Assembly: GCA_040385825.1 (NCBI GenBank)
Contig: JAZKGQ010000006.1
Location: 310,001-374,000, forward strand
Source of the DNA: JANNNF01 sp040385825
Lineage (GTDB): Bacteria > Pseudomonadota > Alphaproteobacteria > Rhodobacterales > Rhodobacteraceae
Direction of reading: 5' to 3'
DNA: 64,000 nucleotides
The notes beneath the pieces are model-generated. The model saw only the letters and a program-made list of their open reading frames with translations, did not search any database and was not told the origin of the DNA. How positions within the stretch are numbered: the first letter of the stretch is position 1; each line of letters begins with the position of its first letter. The translations under genes and the position numbers were made by a program. Positions 1 through 7,857 of this stretch are shown here, piece after piece.

Positions 1-305
1 TCGGGCGCGTATTTCAACGTCATCTCGCCGCCCAGACGGCGGCGCAATTCGTGCTTGTTGCGCGCCAGCGCCGCAATCGCCTCGTCCACCGGGACCGACC
101 CCATCAGCGGCATGACATAAACTGTCGCCACCTTCAGGTCATTCGACAGCGACACTTCGCTGACCGTGATCGACATGGCATTCAGCGCGGTGTCATGAAT
201 ATCGCCACGATTCAGCATGTCGGCCAGCGTGCGGCGGATCAGTTCGCCAACACGAAGTTGACGCATGGAGGAGCCGGAGCCCGAGGAGGTGCGGTTGTTT
301 GACAT
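1..305 (-). CDS. rbfA: Ribosome-binding factor A (N-terminal part, cut by window edge)
   Basis: RbfA binds the 30S subunit and helps mature the 5' end of 16S rRNA, and is needed for growth in the cold. The reverse strand reads from an ATG at 303-305 as MSNNRTSSGSGSSMRQLRVG, then ELIRRTLADML, then SVSEVSLSNDLKVATVYVMPL. This matches the start of the single KH-like RbfA domain. The C-terminal part lies beyond the window. It diverges from dapB with about 100 bases between them, and rbfA next to dapB is a common arrangement in Rhodobacteraceae. The serine/glycine-rich first 13 residues are normal for alphaproteobacterial RbfA. Confidence 0.88.
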   Translation of the reverse strand, partial: MSNNRTSSGSGSSMRQLRVGELIRRTLADMLNRGDIHDTALNAMSITVSEVSLSNDLKVATVYVMPLMGSVPVDEAIAALARNKHELRRRLGGEMTLKYAP

Positions 306-401
306 GGCGCGCATGTATGCCTTTTTGCCCCGCACCGCAACGGCGGGCTTTTGCCCCGTGCGGATCGGCGCTAAACGCGAGGGCAACCAAGGGAGAATGC
401 C

Positions 402-1211
402 ATGACCAACCTGCCGGGGATCGTGATTACAGGGGCCTCGGGCCGCATGGGGCAGATGCTGATTCAGATGGTGGCCGCATCCGGCAAGGCGCGTCTGGTG
501 GGCTGTCTGGAACGCCCCGGTCACCCTTGGGTGGGCCGCGATGCGGGGGCCTGCATGGGGGGCGCCGACATTGGCGTCACTGTGACCGAAGACCCGCTGG
601 ACGTGTTCGCCAGGGCGCAGGCCGTGATCGACTTTACCGCCCCCGCCGCCACGGTCGAATTTGCGGCGCTTGCCGCACAGGCGCGCGCGGTGCATGTGAT
701 CGGCACCACGGGGCTGGAGCCCGAACATCTGCACAAGATCGCCTGGGCCGCCCATCACGCCGTGATCGTGCGGGCGGGCAACATGAGCCTTGGGGTCAAC
801 CTGCTGGTCCGCCTGACGCAAAAGGTGGCGCAGGCGCTGGATGCCGACTGGGATGTCGAGGTGATCGAGGCGCATCACCGCATGAAGGTGGACGCGCCAT
901 CCGGCACCGCCCTGATGCTGGGGCAGGCCGCCGCCGACGGGCGCGGCGTTTCGCTGGCCGATGCCCGCGTGTCGGGCCGCGATGGCATCACCGGGGCGCG
1001 CACCCATGGCAGCATCGGGTTTTCGGCGATTCGCGGTGGCGACATCGTGGGCGAACATGACGTGATGTTTGCCGCCGATGGCGAGCGGGTGATCCTGCGC
1101 CACATCGCCACCGACCGCCGGGTGTTCGCCCGCGGCGCGCTGCGGGCCGCCCTTTGGGGGCAAGGGCAGAAGCCGGGCGAATATGACATGATGGATGTGC
1201 TGGGCCTTTAA
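402..1211 (+). CDS. dapB: 4-hydroxy-tetrahydrodipicolinate reductase
   Basis: This enzyme reduces the DapA product with NAD(P)H in the diaminopimelate/lysine pathway and is cytoplasmic. The 269-residue product has the N-terminal Rossmann loop GASGRMG near residue 10. It also has the substrate-binding signature EAHHRMKVDAPSGTA near residue 155, which contains the catalytic His and Lys. The length is that of full DapB. The ATG at 402 follows a GGGAGAATGCC leader. The gene stands alone between divergent rbfA and a long intergenic stretch. Confidence 0.96.
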   Translation: MTNLPGIVITGASGRMGQMLIQMVAASGKARLVGCLERPGHPWVGRDAGACMGGADIGVTVTEDPLDVFARAQAVIDFTAPAATVEFAALAAQARAVHVIGTTGLEPEHLHKIAWAAHHAVIVRAGNMSLGVNLLVRLTQKVAQALDADWDVEVIEAHHRMKVDAPSGTALMLGQAAADGRGVSLADARVSGRDGITGARTHGSIGFSAIRGGDIVGEHDVMFAADGERVILRHIATDRRVFARGALRAALWGQGQKPGEYDMMDVLGL

Positions 1212-1276
1212 AGCGGGATGAGCCTTTATGGAACCGGCCCTGTTTTCCTGTAGCCTTCTTGATATGCACGACGGGA

Positions 1277-1405
1277 GGGCAATGCCCGACCGCCGGGTGG
1301 GCAGACAACGCCAGTTCTACGCGGTTTATGGGTCAACTTCTCCCACCGAATTTCTGCTGGTGAGGTTGCAGAATGCCCGCCCGAGGGGGCGGTCGGGCAT
1401 TGCCC
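1277..1405. repeat. 18-bp perfect inverted repeat in the dapB downstream gap
   Basis: The gap 1212-1563 holds no convincing gene. Bases 1277-1294 (GGGCAATGCCCGACCGCC) and 1388-1405 (GGCGGTCGGGCATTGCCC) are exact reverse complements separated by 93 bases, so a long stem-loop could form. There is no T-run directly after it, so it is not a simple intrinsic terminator. It could be a small palindromic insertion remnant or an mRNA-stabilising structure after dapB. The function is not known. Confidence 0.6.
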
Positions 1406-1563
1406 GGCGCGCTACGCGCTTGATTCCGGGCAGAAGAAAGTGGTTCAGCGAATGGTCATCGTGCTCTAGCCCTTTGTTCACAGCGGCGTGATCTTGTTGA
1501 CGCAAACGCATCCGGCGGGGGTTCCCCTGCGTAACGGATGTGTCGATCAAGAGGCTGGCCGCT

Positions 1564-1929
1564 ATGACCCGTGTTTTCCCGATCCTGGGCTTTCTGTCGC
1601 TCACCGCGTTCCCGGCACAGGCCGCCGATTATGCCGCCGTGCGCGACAAGGCAGCGTTCCTGTCGCTGGTCGACGGGCGCGAATTGCGGATAGGCTTGTA
1701 TGACCTGTCGCTGCGGCTGACGCCGGACGGGGCGATCTCGGGCAGCGCATTGGGTTGGGACATCACCGGATCATGGGCGTGGAAAGACGGCTATTTCTGC
1801 CGCGAGATGGACTGGAGCGGGACTGCGATCCCCTATAACTGCCAGTTGGTCGAGGCCAGGGGCGATACGGACATCCGCTTTACGGTCGATCAGGGGGCCG
1901 GGCAGTCGGCTGTGCTGAAGCTACGTTAA
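1564..1929 (+). CDS. Small exported protein of unknown function
   Basis: The 121-residue product begins with a clear Sec signal peptide: MTRVFPILGFLSLTAFPAQA, with a likely AQA cleavage site before ADYAAV. The mature part is about 100 residues with a probable beta-rich fold (GSALGWDITGSWAWKDGYFCRE) and two cysteines that could form a periplasmic disulfide. The frame is open from a GTG at 1540, but the ATG at 1564 gives a textbook signal peptide and is preferred. I do not recognise a named family, although small periplasmic proteins of this pattern occur in Rhodobacteraceae. Its stop overlaps the stop of the convergent neighbour by four bases. Confidence 0.6.
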   Translation: MTRVFPILGFLSLTAFPAQAADYAAVRDKAAFLSLVDGRELRIGLYDLSLRLTPDGAISGSALGWDITGSWAWKDGYFCREMDWSGTAIPYNCQLVEARGDTDIRFTVDQGAGQSAVLKLR

Positions 1930-2114
1930 AAATCTATTGCCAGCCCTTTGCGTTCCCAATCGCCATAGCGCACGGGTTCCGGCCCGTCGCGCCCGCCCAG
2001 TTCTCTGGGCATGTCTTTCGCCTCGGCGGCCTGACGGCGGGCCTCAGCTTCGGCCAGGGCACGAACCGCAGCGGGGGGCAGATCGGGGGCCACATCTGGC
2101 GGCAGGTCAGACAT
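1926..2114 (-). CDS. DUF1674 / succinate dehydrogenase assembly factor 4-like protein
   Basis: The 62-residue product ends in the family's conserved tail: ELGGRDGPEPVRYGDWERKG followed by LAIDF. The family (DUF1674, SDHAF4 in mitochondria) helps assembly of flavinylated SdhA and protects against ROS in mitochondria. The bacterial role is presumed to be similar. The ATG at 2112-2114 gives the normal short length with an acidic, alanine-rich N-terminus. A longer open frame upstream is only the antisense of rsmB. It is divergent from rsmB. Confidence 0.8.
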   Translation of the reverse strand: MSDLPPDVAPDLPPAAVRALAEAEARRQAAEAKDMPRELGGRDGPEPVRYGDWERKGLAIDF

Positions 2115-2182
2115 TTCACGTTTCCTTGTGCCTTGCACCTGTCTGATATACGCCCTGCAGGCACAACAGCAAGGGGACGGCG

Positions 2183-3424
2183 ATGACAGAAGGTCTGGCG
2201 GCGCGTATGGCCGCAGTGGCGCTTTTGGACGCCGTTCTGGGCGAAGGGGCCATGCTGTCGCAAATCCCCGAAGCCCCCGGCCTTGGCCCACAAGACCGCG
2301 CCCGCGCCCTGCGGCTGGCGGCGGCCGTTCTGCGCCAGATCGAACCCGTGGACAAACTGCTGTCGAAACACCTGCGCAAGATCCCACCGCTGACCGCGCT
2401 GAACGTGCTGCGGCTGGCCGTGGTCGAACGCAGCATGGGGGCTGCGGCGCATGGGGTGGTCAATACGGCGGTGGAAATGGTCCGGCGCGGCAACCGCACA
2501 GGGCATCTGACCGGGCTGGTCAACGCCGTGCTGCGCGCCCTGCCGGACGAGCGCCTGCTGGACGGCCAGCCGCCGCAACGCATGCCCCGCTGGCTGCGCC
2601 AGCCCATGGTCCACACCTATGGCCGCGATGCGGTGTCGGCAATCGAGGCCGTGCAGGCCCGCCCCGCGCCGCTGGACCTGACCCTGCGGCAGGGGGCGAC
2701 CGACCTGCCCGAGGGGGTGATGCTGCCAACCGGGTCGCTGCGCCTGACCGATCCGGGGCAGATGACCGGCCTGCCCGGCTATGCCACCGGCCAGTGGTGG
2801 GTACAGGACGCCGCCGCCGCACTGGCCGCGCGCCTGCTGGCCCCGGTGCCGGGCGAGCGCGTTCTGGACCTGTGCGCCGCACCGGGCGGCAAGACGCTGC
2901 AACTCGCCGATGCCGGGGCCAGGGTGACGGCGGTTGACATTTCCGGCCCCCGCATGGCGCGGGTCGCCGAAAATCTGGCGCGCATGGCGCTGACTGCCGA
3001 TCTGGTGGTGGCCGATGCGATGCAATGGCAACCCGACGCGCCCTTTGACGCGATCCTGCTAGACGCGCCCTGTTCGGCCAGCGGCACCCTGCGCCGCCAC
3101 CCCGACCTGCCCTTCATCAAGGACGGGTCAGACCTGCCCGACCTGATCGCCCTGCAAGCCGCCCTGCTGGACCGTGCCCTTGGCTGGCTGGCCCCCGGCG
3201 GGCGGCTGGTGTTCGTCACCTGCTCGTTGCTGCCCGACGAAGGCGAGGCGCAATTGGCAGGCGCCTTGGCGCGGCATCCGGGGTTGGTGGTCGATCCGGT
3301 TGCCGTTGAGGGGGTTTCGCCCGAGTGGGTGACAGATGCGGGCGGGCTGCGGTTGCGGCCGGACTACTGGGCAGAACAGGGCGGGATGGACGGGTTCTTC
3401 ATGGCACGGCTGCGCTTGGGGTAA
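2183..3424 (+). CDS. rsmB: RsmB-family 16S rRNA m5C methyltransferase
   Basis: The product transfers methyl from S-adenosylmethionine to a cytosine in 16S rRNA (C967 in E. coli). The 413-residue product has an N-terminal NusB-like RNA-binding domain (residues 1-130) and a C-terminal SAM-binding domain. SAM motif I is DLCAAPGGKTLQLAD near residue 232, the catalytic motif is LLDAPCSASGT near 293, and the second conserved cysteine is in VFVTCSLLPDEGE near 345. It appears complete. A palindromic element lies just downstream. Confidence 0.92.
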   Translation: MTEGLAARMAAVALLDAVLGEGAMLSQIPEAPGLGPQDRARALRLAAAVLRQIEPVDKLLSKHLRKIPPLTALNVLRLAVVERSMGAAAHGVVNTAVEMVRRGNRTGHLTGLVNAVLRALPDERLLDGQPPQRMPRWLRQPMVHTYGRDAVSAIEAVQARPAPLDLTLRQGATDLPEGVMLPTGSLRLTDPGQMTGLPGYATGQWWVQDAAAALAARLLAPVPGERVLDLCAAPGGKTLQLADAGARVTAVDISGPRMARVAENLARMALTADLVVADAMQWQPDAPFDAILLDAPCSASGTLRRHPDLPFIKDGSDLPDLIALQAALLDRALGWLAPGGRLVFVTCSLLPDEGEAQLAGALARHPGLVVDPVAVEGVSPEWVTDAGGLRLRPDYWAEQGGMDGFFMARLRLG

Positions 3425-3434
3425 TGTCGGAACT

Positions 3435-3490
3435 GGGGGTTTCACACCCCCACGCCCCGGCGAAGGCCGGGGCCCCCCGTGGGATATTTT
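3435..3490 (+). terminator. Double hairpin downstream of rsmB (dispersed palindromic element)
   Basis: Two GC stems follow the rsmB stop: GGGGGTTTCACACCCCC at 3435-3451 and CCCCGGCGAAGGCCGGGG at 3455-3472. They are followed by GTGGGATATTTTT. The first stem and the GTGGGATATTT tail recur after pyrF at 50806-50840, and the second stem core recurs in the array at 12.1-12.6 kb. The short T-run makes an intrinsic terminator plausible. Confidence 0.55.
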
Positions 3491-3529
3491 TGCACAGAGG
3501 ATGCAAATTTTAGATAAATTGTAGATTTT

Positions 3530-4270
3530 TCAAACTTTTGGCGGAAACATCCGGTAATACAGCCAGTCGGGCAGAAAGTTGCCTCCCCGGAACAGCCAGG
3601 AAAACACGCCTGGAAAGCTGACCTTGAACCGGTCGGTGGTCATATGCTCGAACATCGCCCGCGCGGCTTCGTCGGCTTCCATCAGGAAGGGCATGGCGAA
3701 GTCGTTCTTTTCGGTCAATCTGGTGCGGATGAAGCCGGGGTTGGCAAGCTGCACGTCGATGTCCGTGCGGCGCAGATCGGCATAGAGCGATTCCGCCAGC
3801 ACCATCACCCCCGCCTTGGACGCCGCATAGCCGATGGCGCCGGGCAAGCCGCGAAAGCCAGACAGCGACCCCGTGATCACGAGATGGCCGTGGCCCCGCG
3901 CCAGCATCGCGGGCAGCACCGCCCCCACCACCCGCGCGCAGCCGGTGAAGTTCACATCGCACATCGCCTCGACCTGATCGGGGTTCCAGTCCTGCGCCGA
4001 GGTGGGCCAGTAGACCCCCGCCAGAAACACCACCCCGTCCACCGGCCCGATCGCCGCCGCCGCCGCCCGCACCGAGGCGCTGGAGGCCACATCGACCACC
4101 ATCGCATTCGCCCGCCCCGGCAGCGTTTCCAGCGCGCGGTCCAGCCCCTCGGCGCTGCGGGCGGACAGGATCACCTCGGCCCCCGCCCGGTTCAGGATCT
4201 GCGCCAGCGCCAGCCCCAATCCTTCGGACGCGCCCACCAGCCAATAGCGTTTTCCGGCAAAATTCCTCAT
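3530..4270 (-). CDS. Short-chain dehydrogenase/reductase (last gene of the RpoE-linked operon)
   Basis: This 246-residue classical SDR has a Rossmann glycine motif (VGASEGLGLA near residue 12), a catalytic serine in ITGSLSG, and the active-site YAASK (YxxxK) near residue 146. The ATG at 4268-4270 is preferred over upstream starts because a GGAGGTGCGG leader precedes it. It is the distal gene of FAD oxidoreductase, DUF1365, MFS, SDR, 49 bases after the MFS gene. An SDR sits at the matching place in the R. sphaeroides RpoE-controlled group (from memory). The substrate is unknown; lipid or fatty-acyl chemistry is an inference from context. Confidence 0.8.
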   Translation of the reverse strand: MRNFAGKRYWLVGASEGLGLALAQILNRAGAEVILSARSAEGLDRALETLPGRANAMVVDVASSASVRAAAAAIGPVDGVVFLAGVYWPTSAQDWNPDQVEAMCDVNFTGCARVVGAVLPAMLARGHGHLVITGSLSGFRGLPGAIGYAASKAGVMVLAESLYADLRRTDIDVQLANPGFIRTRLTEKNDFAMPFLMEADEAARAMFEHMTTDRFKVSFPGVFSWLFRGGNFLPDWLYYRMFPPKV

Positions 4271-4319
4271 CCGCACCTCCCGCGATATCTGCCCAGCACA
4301 TGCTGCCGGGACCGTTCTG

Positions 4320-5555
4320 TCAACCAACTCTTGGCGCGGGATCGGTGCGCGCCAGCAGGCCGATGGCCAGCAGTTTCAACGCGCAGGGCACGCCCGCATA
4401 GAGCAGCGACAGCGCGGTCAGCGCCTGCGCGCTGTTGGCGGCCCCCGGCGCAAAGCCAAAGGCCTGCAATGCGGGCAGCAAGGTGGCCGCCGCAAGCGCC
4501 AAGGACAGCTTGGAGACGAAATTCCACAGGCCGAACGCCGCCGCCTCGCCCCCTTTCCCCAGGGTTTCCAGCCTGCGGGCAAAGATGGCGGGCAGCAGCA
4601 TCAGATCGGCCCCAAGCGCGGCCCCCGAGGCCGCACAGATGGCGGCGAACAGCGCGGCGTCCCCCGCGCCAAGGGTCAGCGCCCCAAGGAAGGCGAGGAT
4701 CGCCAGAGCCATCCCCGCCAGCAGACTGCGCTTTTCGCCCCATCTGCGCGCGGCGCGCAGCCACAGCGGCGTAGAGGCGGCGGCGGAGAGGAAGAACACC
4801 AGCAAGAGCGGCCCCTCCAGCCCCGGCGCGGCAAGGCGGCTTTCGACGAAGAACAAAAACAGGGTCGAGGTGACCGCCACCGGCGCCGCGTTCAGCAGCG
4901 CGATCAGCAGCAACCGGCGCGCCAGCGGGTCGGCCAGCACGGGGCGGAACAGGGCGAGCGGGTTTTCTGCGCGGGCAGGCGCGCCGTGGCCCCAGTTGCG
5001 GCGCATGGCATAGGTGGCGATCAGGGCGAGGCCTGCAAACCCGATGGCGAAGGCCGCAAAGGGCGCGCCCGTCAGCGGCAACAGTGCCACCGGGGCCACG
5101 GCAGCGGCGCAGACGCCCAGCAACGATCCCGCCTCGCGCCAGCTTGCCAGCCGGACGTGGCCACCTGCGCCCAGGCGGGCGGCAAAGGCCACCCCTTCGG
5201 CATAAAAGCAGATGGTCAGGAAGGAAAAGGCCGAAAACACCCCCGTCAGCGTCAGCGCGAACCATGCCAGCGGTGCCATCGGCGGCGGCACGGCGAACAG
5301 GCCCAGCATGGACGCGGCCATCAGCGCCGACGCACCCGCCACCCACAGCCCGCGCCGGGGTCTGGTCGCCTCGGCCAGCCAACCCAGCAGCGGGTCCTGC
5401 ACCACGTCGATCAGGCGCAAGGCCGCCAGCGTGACCCCAAGGGCGGTCAGCGACAAGCCGTAGCTGTCGACATAGACCTTTGGCGCGTGAATGTAGATCG
5501 GCAAGCCCGCCGCCGCGATCATCGCCGCAAACAGCGACCAGCGCGCAAGGCTCAT
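4320..5555 (-). CDS. MFS / GPH-type transporter
   Basis: The product is a 411-residue inner-membrane protein with about 12 hydrophobic segments. A charged loop after helix 2 (DVVQDPLLGWLAEATRPRRG) resembles the glycoside-pentoside-hexuronide:cation symporter group, in which a conserved Asp pair binds the coupling cation. The start at 5555 overlaps the DUF1365 stop as ATGA, so translation is coupled. Its place in an RpoE-linked operon suggests transport of a lipid or stress-related solute, but the substrate cannot be read from sequence. Confidence 0.82.
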   Translation of the reverse strand: MSLARWSLFAAMIAAAGLPIYIHAPKVYVDSYGLSLTALGVTLAALRLIDVVQDPLLGWLAEATRPRRGLWVAGASALMAASMLGLFAVPPPMAPLAWFALTLTGVFSAFSFLTICFYAEGVAFAARLGAGGHVRLASWREAGSLLGVCAAAVAPVALLPLTGAPFAAFAIGFAGLALIATYAMRRNWGHGAPARAENPLALFRPVLADPLARRLLLIALLNAAPVAVTSTLFLFFVESRLAAPGLEGPLLLVFFLSAAASTPLWLRAARRWGEKRSLLAGMALAILAFLGALTLGAGDAALFAAICAASGAALGADLMLLPAIFARRLETLGKGGEAAAFGLWNFVSKLSLALAAATLLPALQAFGFAPGAANSAQALTALSLLYAGVPCALKLLAIGLLARTDPAPRVG

Positions 5556-6298
5556 GTCACGTCCCTGGGTGGTGGCGTGGGGCGGCGGCGAAAGCGCACG
5601 CCCTTGACCGCCAGTTTCAGCGCCTGCCAATGGATCAGCGCCAGCACCCGGCGCGATCCGAAGGGGCGGCGCAGACAGGCCAGCAGAATGGCGGCATTGG
5701 TCAGCGGCACCCGTGGCCCGGTCAGGTTGGTGTAAAGCCCGCCCGTCGCCGTGGCATAGTCGATCCAGACGCCGATCCGGTCTGCCCGGATGTCAAAACG
5801 GAACGCATATGTCCCCACGATGTCCTGAAACGGCGAGACGTGGAAGATCTTCACCGCCATAAGCCGGTCCTGCGCGGTGATCGGGCCATGGTCGGCCCGG
5901 TGCGACAGATAGCAATGCCGGTCGCCATAGGTGTTCGTCACCTCGGCAATCACCGCCCGCAGATCCGCCCCGTCGTAGCACAGCCAGAACGCCACCGGGT
6001 TGAACACATGGCCCAGCACCCTCGGCTGCGCCAGCAGCAACACCCGGTCCGTCCCCGGCATCCCGTGCTGCGCCAGCACCTCGTGCACCCAGCGCACCCC
6101 CCGCCCTTGCCCCGGCGCACCGCCATGGTCGGCGTCCCAGACCGAGGTCAGATTGCCCCGGTTGCGCGAAAACAGCCACGGGCCAACCGCCGTTTCCGGG
6201 TCCAGCAGCACATAATCCACCGTATAGCGAAAGCTGTTGGCAACCGCCCCCTTCCTGCCATGGAAGGTCTGACCCCGGATCAGATCAACACCTGTCAT
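5552..6298 (-). CDS. DUF1365 family protein (candidate fatty-acid modification factor)
   Basis: The 248-residue protein has family hallmarks: SFRYTVDYVLLDPE near residue 20, FNPVAFWLCYD near 98, and CYLSHR with KIFHVSPF near 140. The start at 6298 overlaps the preceding FAD oxidoreductase stop as ATGA. DUF1365 proteins are nearly always paired with an FAD oxidoreductase of the type next door. In R. sphaeroides the equivalent pair was linked to conversion of methylated unsaturated phospholipid chains to furan fatty acids (Lemke et al. 2014, as I recall). That function is transferred by synteny and is not proven here. Confidence 0.82.
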   Translation of the reverse strand: MTGVDLIRGQTFHGRKGAVANSFRYTVDYVLLDPETAVGPWLFSRNRGNLTSVWDADHGGAPGQGRGVRWVHEVLAQHGMPGTDRVLLLAQPRVLGHVFNPVAFWLCYDGADLRAVIAEVTNTYGDRHCYLSHRADHGPITAQDRLMAVKIFHVSPFQDIVGTYAFRFDIRADRIGVWIDYATATGGLYTNLTGPRVPLTNAAILLACLRRPFGSRRVLALIHWQALKLAVKGVRFRRRPTPPPRDVT

Positions 6299-7581
6299 GC
6301 GGGCTGCATCCGGGCCGCGCGCATCGCATTCACCACATCGACGGCGGACCCGATGCCATCCTCGTGAAAGCCGTTCTTCATCCACGCGCCGCAGAACCAT
6401 GTGGCTCGCCTGCCGTTCATCGCCCGGATTCTGCCTTGCGCGGCCAGGGCGGCCAGATCGTAGACCGGGTGATGGAAGGTTGTGGTGTCGAAAATCTTGT
6501 CCTCGCGGATCGGGCGGGCGGTGTTCAGCGTCACGAACAGCGGGTCATCCATCGGTATGGGTTGCAGCGAATTCATCCAGTAGGTCAGATCAATCTTGTC
6601 GCCCGGCCCGCCCGCAGCCTCGACATAGGACCAACTGGACCAGACCTTGCGCCGCCGGGGCATCAGCGACTCGTCGCAATGCAGGGTCGCCACATTCGGC
6701 TGATATTTCACCGCGCCCAAGGCCGCCGCTTCCGCTGGCGACGGGTCGGCCAGCAGCGCCAGCGATATGTCGGAATGCGTGGCCATCACCACCTCGTCAA
6801 ACGCCTCCCACTCGCCCCCAACCGCGCGGACCATGACTCCCGCGTCGCCCCGCTGCACCCCGGCCACCGGGGCAGACAGGCGCAGATCCACCCCCTGCGC
6901 CGCCAGTGCCGCCTGCAAGCGGGTGACATACTGGATCGACCCGCCTTGCACTGTGTACCACTGATGCTGACCGTTGGGCGACATCAGCGCGTGGTTCTGA
7001 AAGAACTGCACCAGCGCATGGGCCGGAAACTGCATGATACCGCGCGTCGGTGTCGACCAGATCGCCCCGGAAAACGGCGTGATGTAATAATCGCGGAACC
7101 AATCGCCCGTACCAAGCGCCGCCAACAGCTCGCCGATGGTCATGCCGGGTTTGGCGACCAGCGCAGCCTTAGTGTTGAACCGGTTGATATCCGCCAGCAT
7201 CTTGTAGAACTGCGGCCGCAGCAGATTGCGCCGCTGCGCGAACAGCACATCGACCGAGGCCAGCCCGTATTCCAGAAACCCATCCCCGATCGACGTGCCA
7301 AAGCTCATGCTGCTTTTGACCACGGGCACATCCAGCGATTCAAACAGCCGCACCAGATGCGGGTAATTCACCCGGTTGAACACGATGAACCCGGTATCGA
7401 CCGGCTGATCGCCCCGCTTGCCTGCCAGCACGGTGCGGGCATGGCCGCCAAGGCGGCGGGCTGCCTCGAACAGCACCACGTCATTGTCGGGCGCCAGCAG
7501 ATGCGCCGCCGACATGCCGGAAATCCCCCCGCCAATGACAGCAATGCGACGGCGGCGGGCAGGCAGGGCATCAAGCGACAT
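6295..7581 (-). CDS. FAD-dependent oxidoreductase (amine-oxidase fold), first gene of the RpoE-linked operon
   Basis: The 428-residue flavoprotein has an N-terminal dinucleotide-binding motif IAVIGGGISGMSAAHLL followed by the ARRLGGHARTV segment of the NAD(P)-binding-like/amine-oxidase family, and a C-terminal CGAWMKNGFHEDG motif typical of the group paired with DUF1365. It is the promoter-proximal gene, preceded on its strand by TGATCC-N18-TATGCC at 7604-7633 and a GGAG ribosome site. The R. sphaeroides counterpart is in the RpoE regulon and is implicated in desaturation during furan fatty acid formation. I infer the same role, with the caveat that no SAM-dependent fatty-acyl methylase is next to it here. 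Confidence 0.85.
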   Translation of the reverse strand: MSLDALPARRRRIAVIGGGISGMSAAHLLAPDNDVVLFEAARRLGGHARTVLAGKRGDQPVDTGFIVFNRVNYPHLVRLFESLDVPVVKSSMSFGTSIGDGFLEYGLASVDVLFAQRRNLLRPQFYKMLADINRFNTKAALVAKPGMTIGELLAALGTGDWFRDYYITPFSGAIWSTPTRGIMQFPAHALVQFFQNHALMSPNGQHQWYTVQGGSIQYVTRLQAALAAQGVDLRLSAPVAGVQRGDAGVMVRAVGGEWEAFDEVVMATHSDISLALLADPSPAEAAALGAVKYQPNVATLHCDESLMPRRRKVWSSWSYVEAAGGPGDKIDLTYWMNSLQPIPMDDPLFVTLNTARPIREDKIFDTTTFHHPVYDLAALAAQGRIRAMNGRRATWFCGAWMKNGFHEDGIGSAVDVVNAMRAARMQPA

Positions 7582-7603
7582 TCAGACAAACTCCGTTTAC
7601 AAA

Positions 7604-7633
7604 GGCATACGCGGGGGCACCTGCATTGGATCA
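7604..7633 (-). promoter_or_regulatory. Predicted RpoE-type promoter for the FAD oxidoreductase operon
   Basis: On the reverse strand a -35 TGATCC (7628-7633) and a -10 TATGCC (7604-7609) are separated by 18 bases. TGATCC is the -35 recognised by R. sphaeroides RpoE. The element lies 23 bases upstream of the oxidoreductase start. The same arrangement is repeated on the other strand for rpoE. Confidence 0.75.
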
Positions 7634-7702
7634 GGCATAACGCTGCGGCGCGACACCCACCGACTTGACCAACACAAAACTTGCACCAGGTTTACGCGCA
7701 AC

Positions 7703-7732
7703 TGATCCGGCAAGCGGGATGCTGCGTATGTT
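7703..7732 (+). promoter_or_regulatory. Predicted autoregulatory RpoE promoter of rpoE-chrR
   Basis: A -35 TGATCC at 7703-7708 and a -10 TATGTT at 7727-7732 are separated by 18 bases, about 125 bases before the rpoE start codon. It matches the RpoE consensus and the divergent promoter at 7604-7633 in both hexamers and spacing. Autoregulation of rpoE-chrR is known in R. sphaeroides. Confidence 0.75.
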
Positions 7733-7857
7733 TTATCATGATGTTCGATGCCACAGACAGCACCTATCCCGATGCAGACGTGTTACCACAGCAGTATGCT
7801 GTGGCCACACTGGCACGTCTGCGCCGTAACAAAGGCTTTCGCTTGGCTTCTGACCAG

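Noticed and set aside
7681..7857. N-terminal extension of RpoE by 59 residues
   Set aside because: It would place the predicted promoter inside the coding region, and the extra sequence (MHQVYAQLIRQAGCC) is absent from the RpoE family as I know it.
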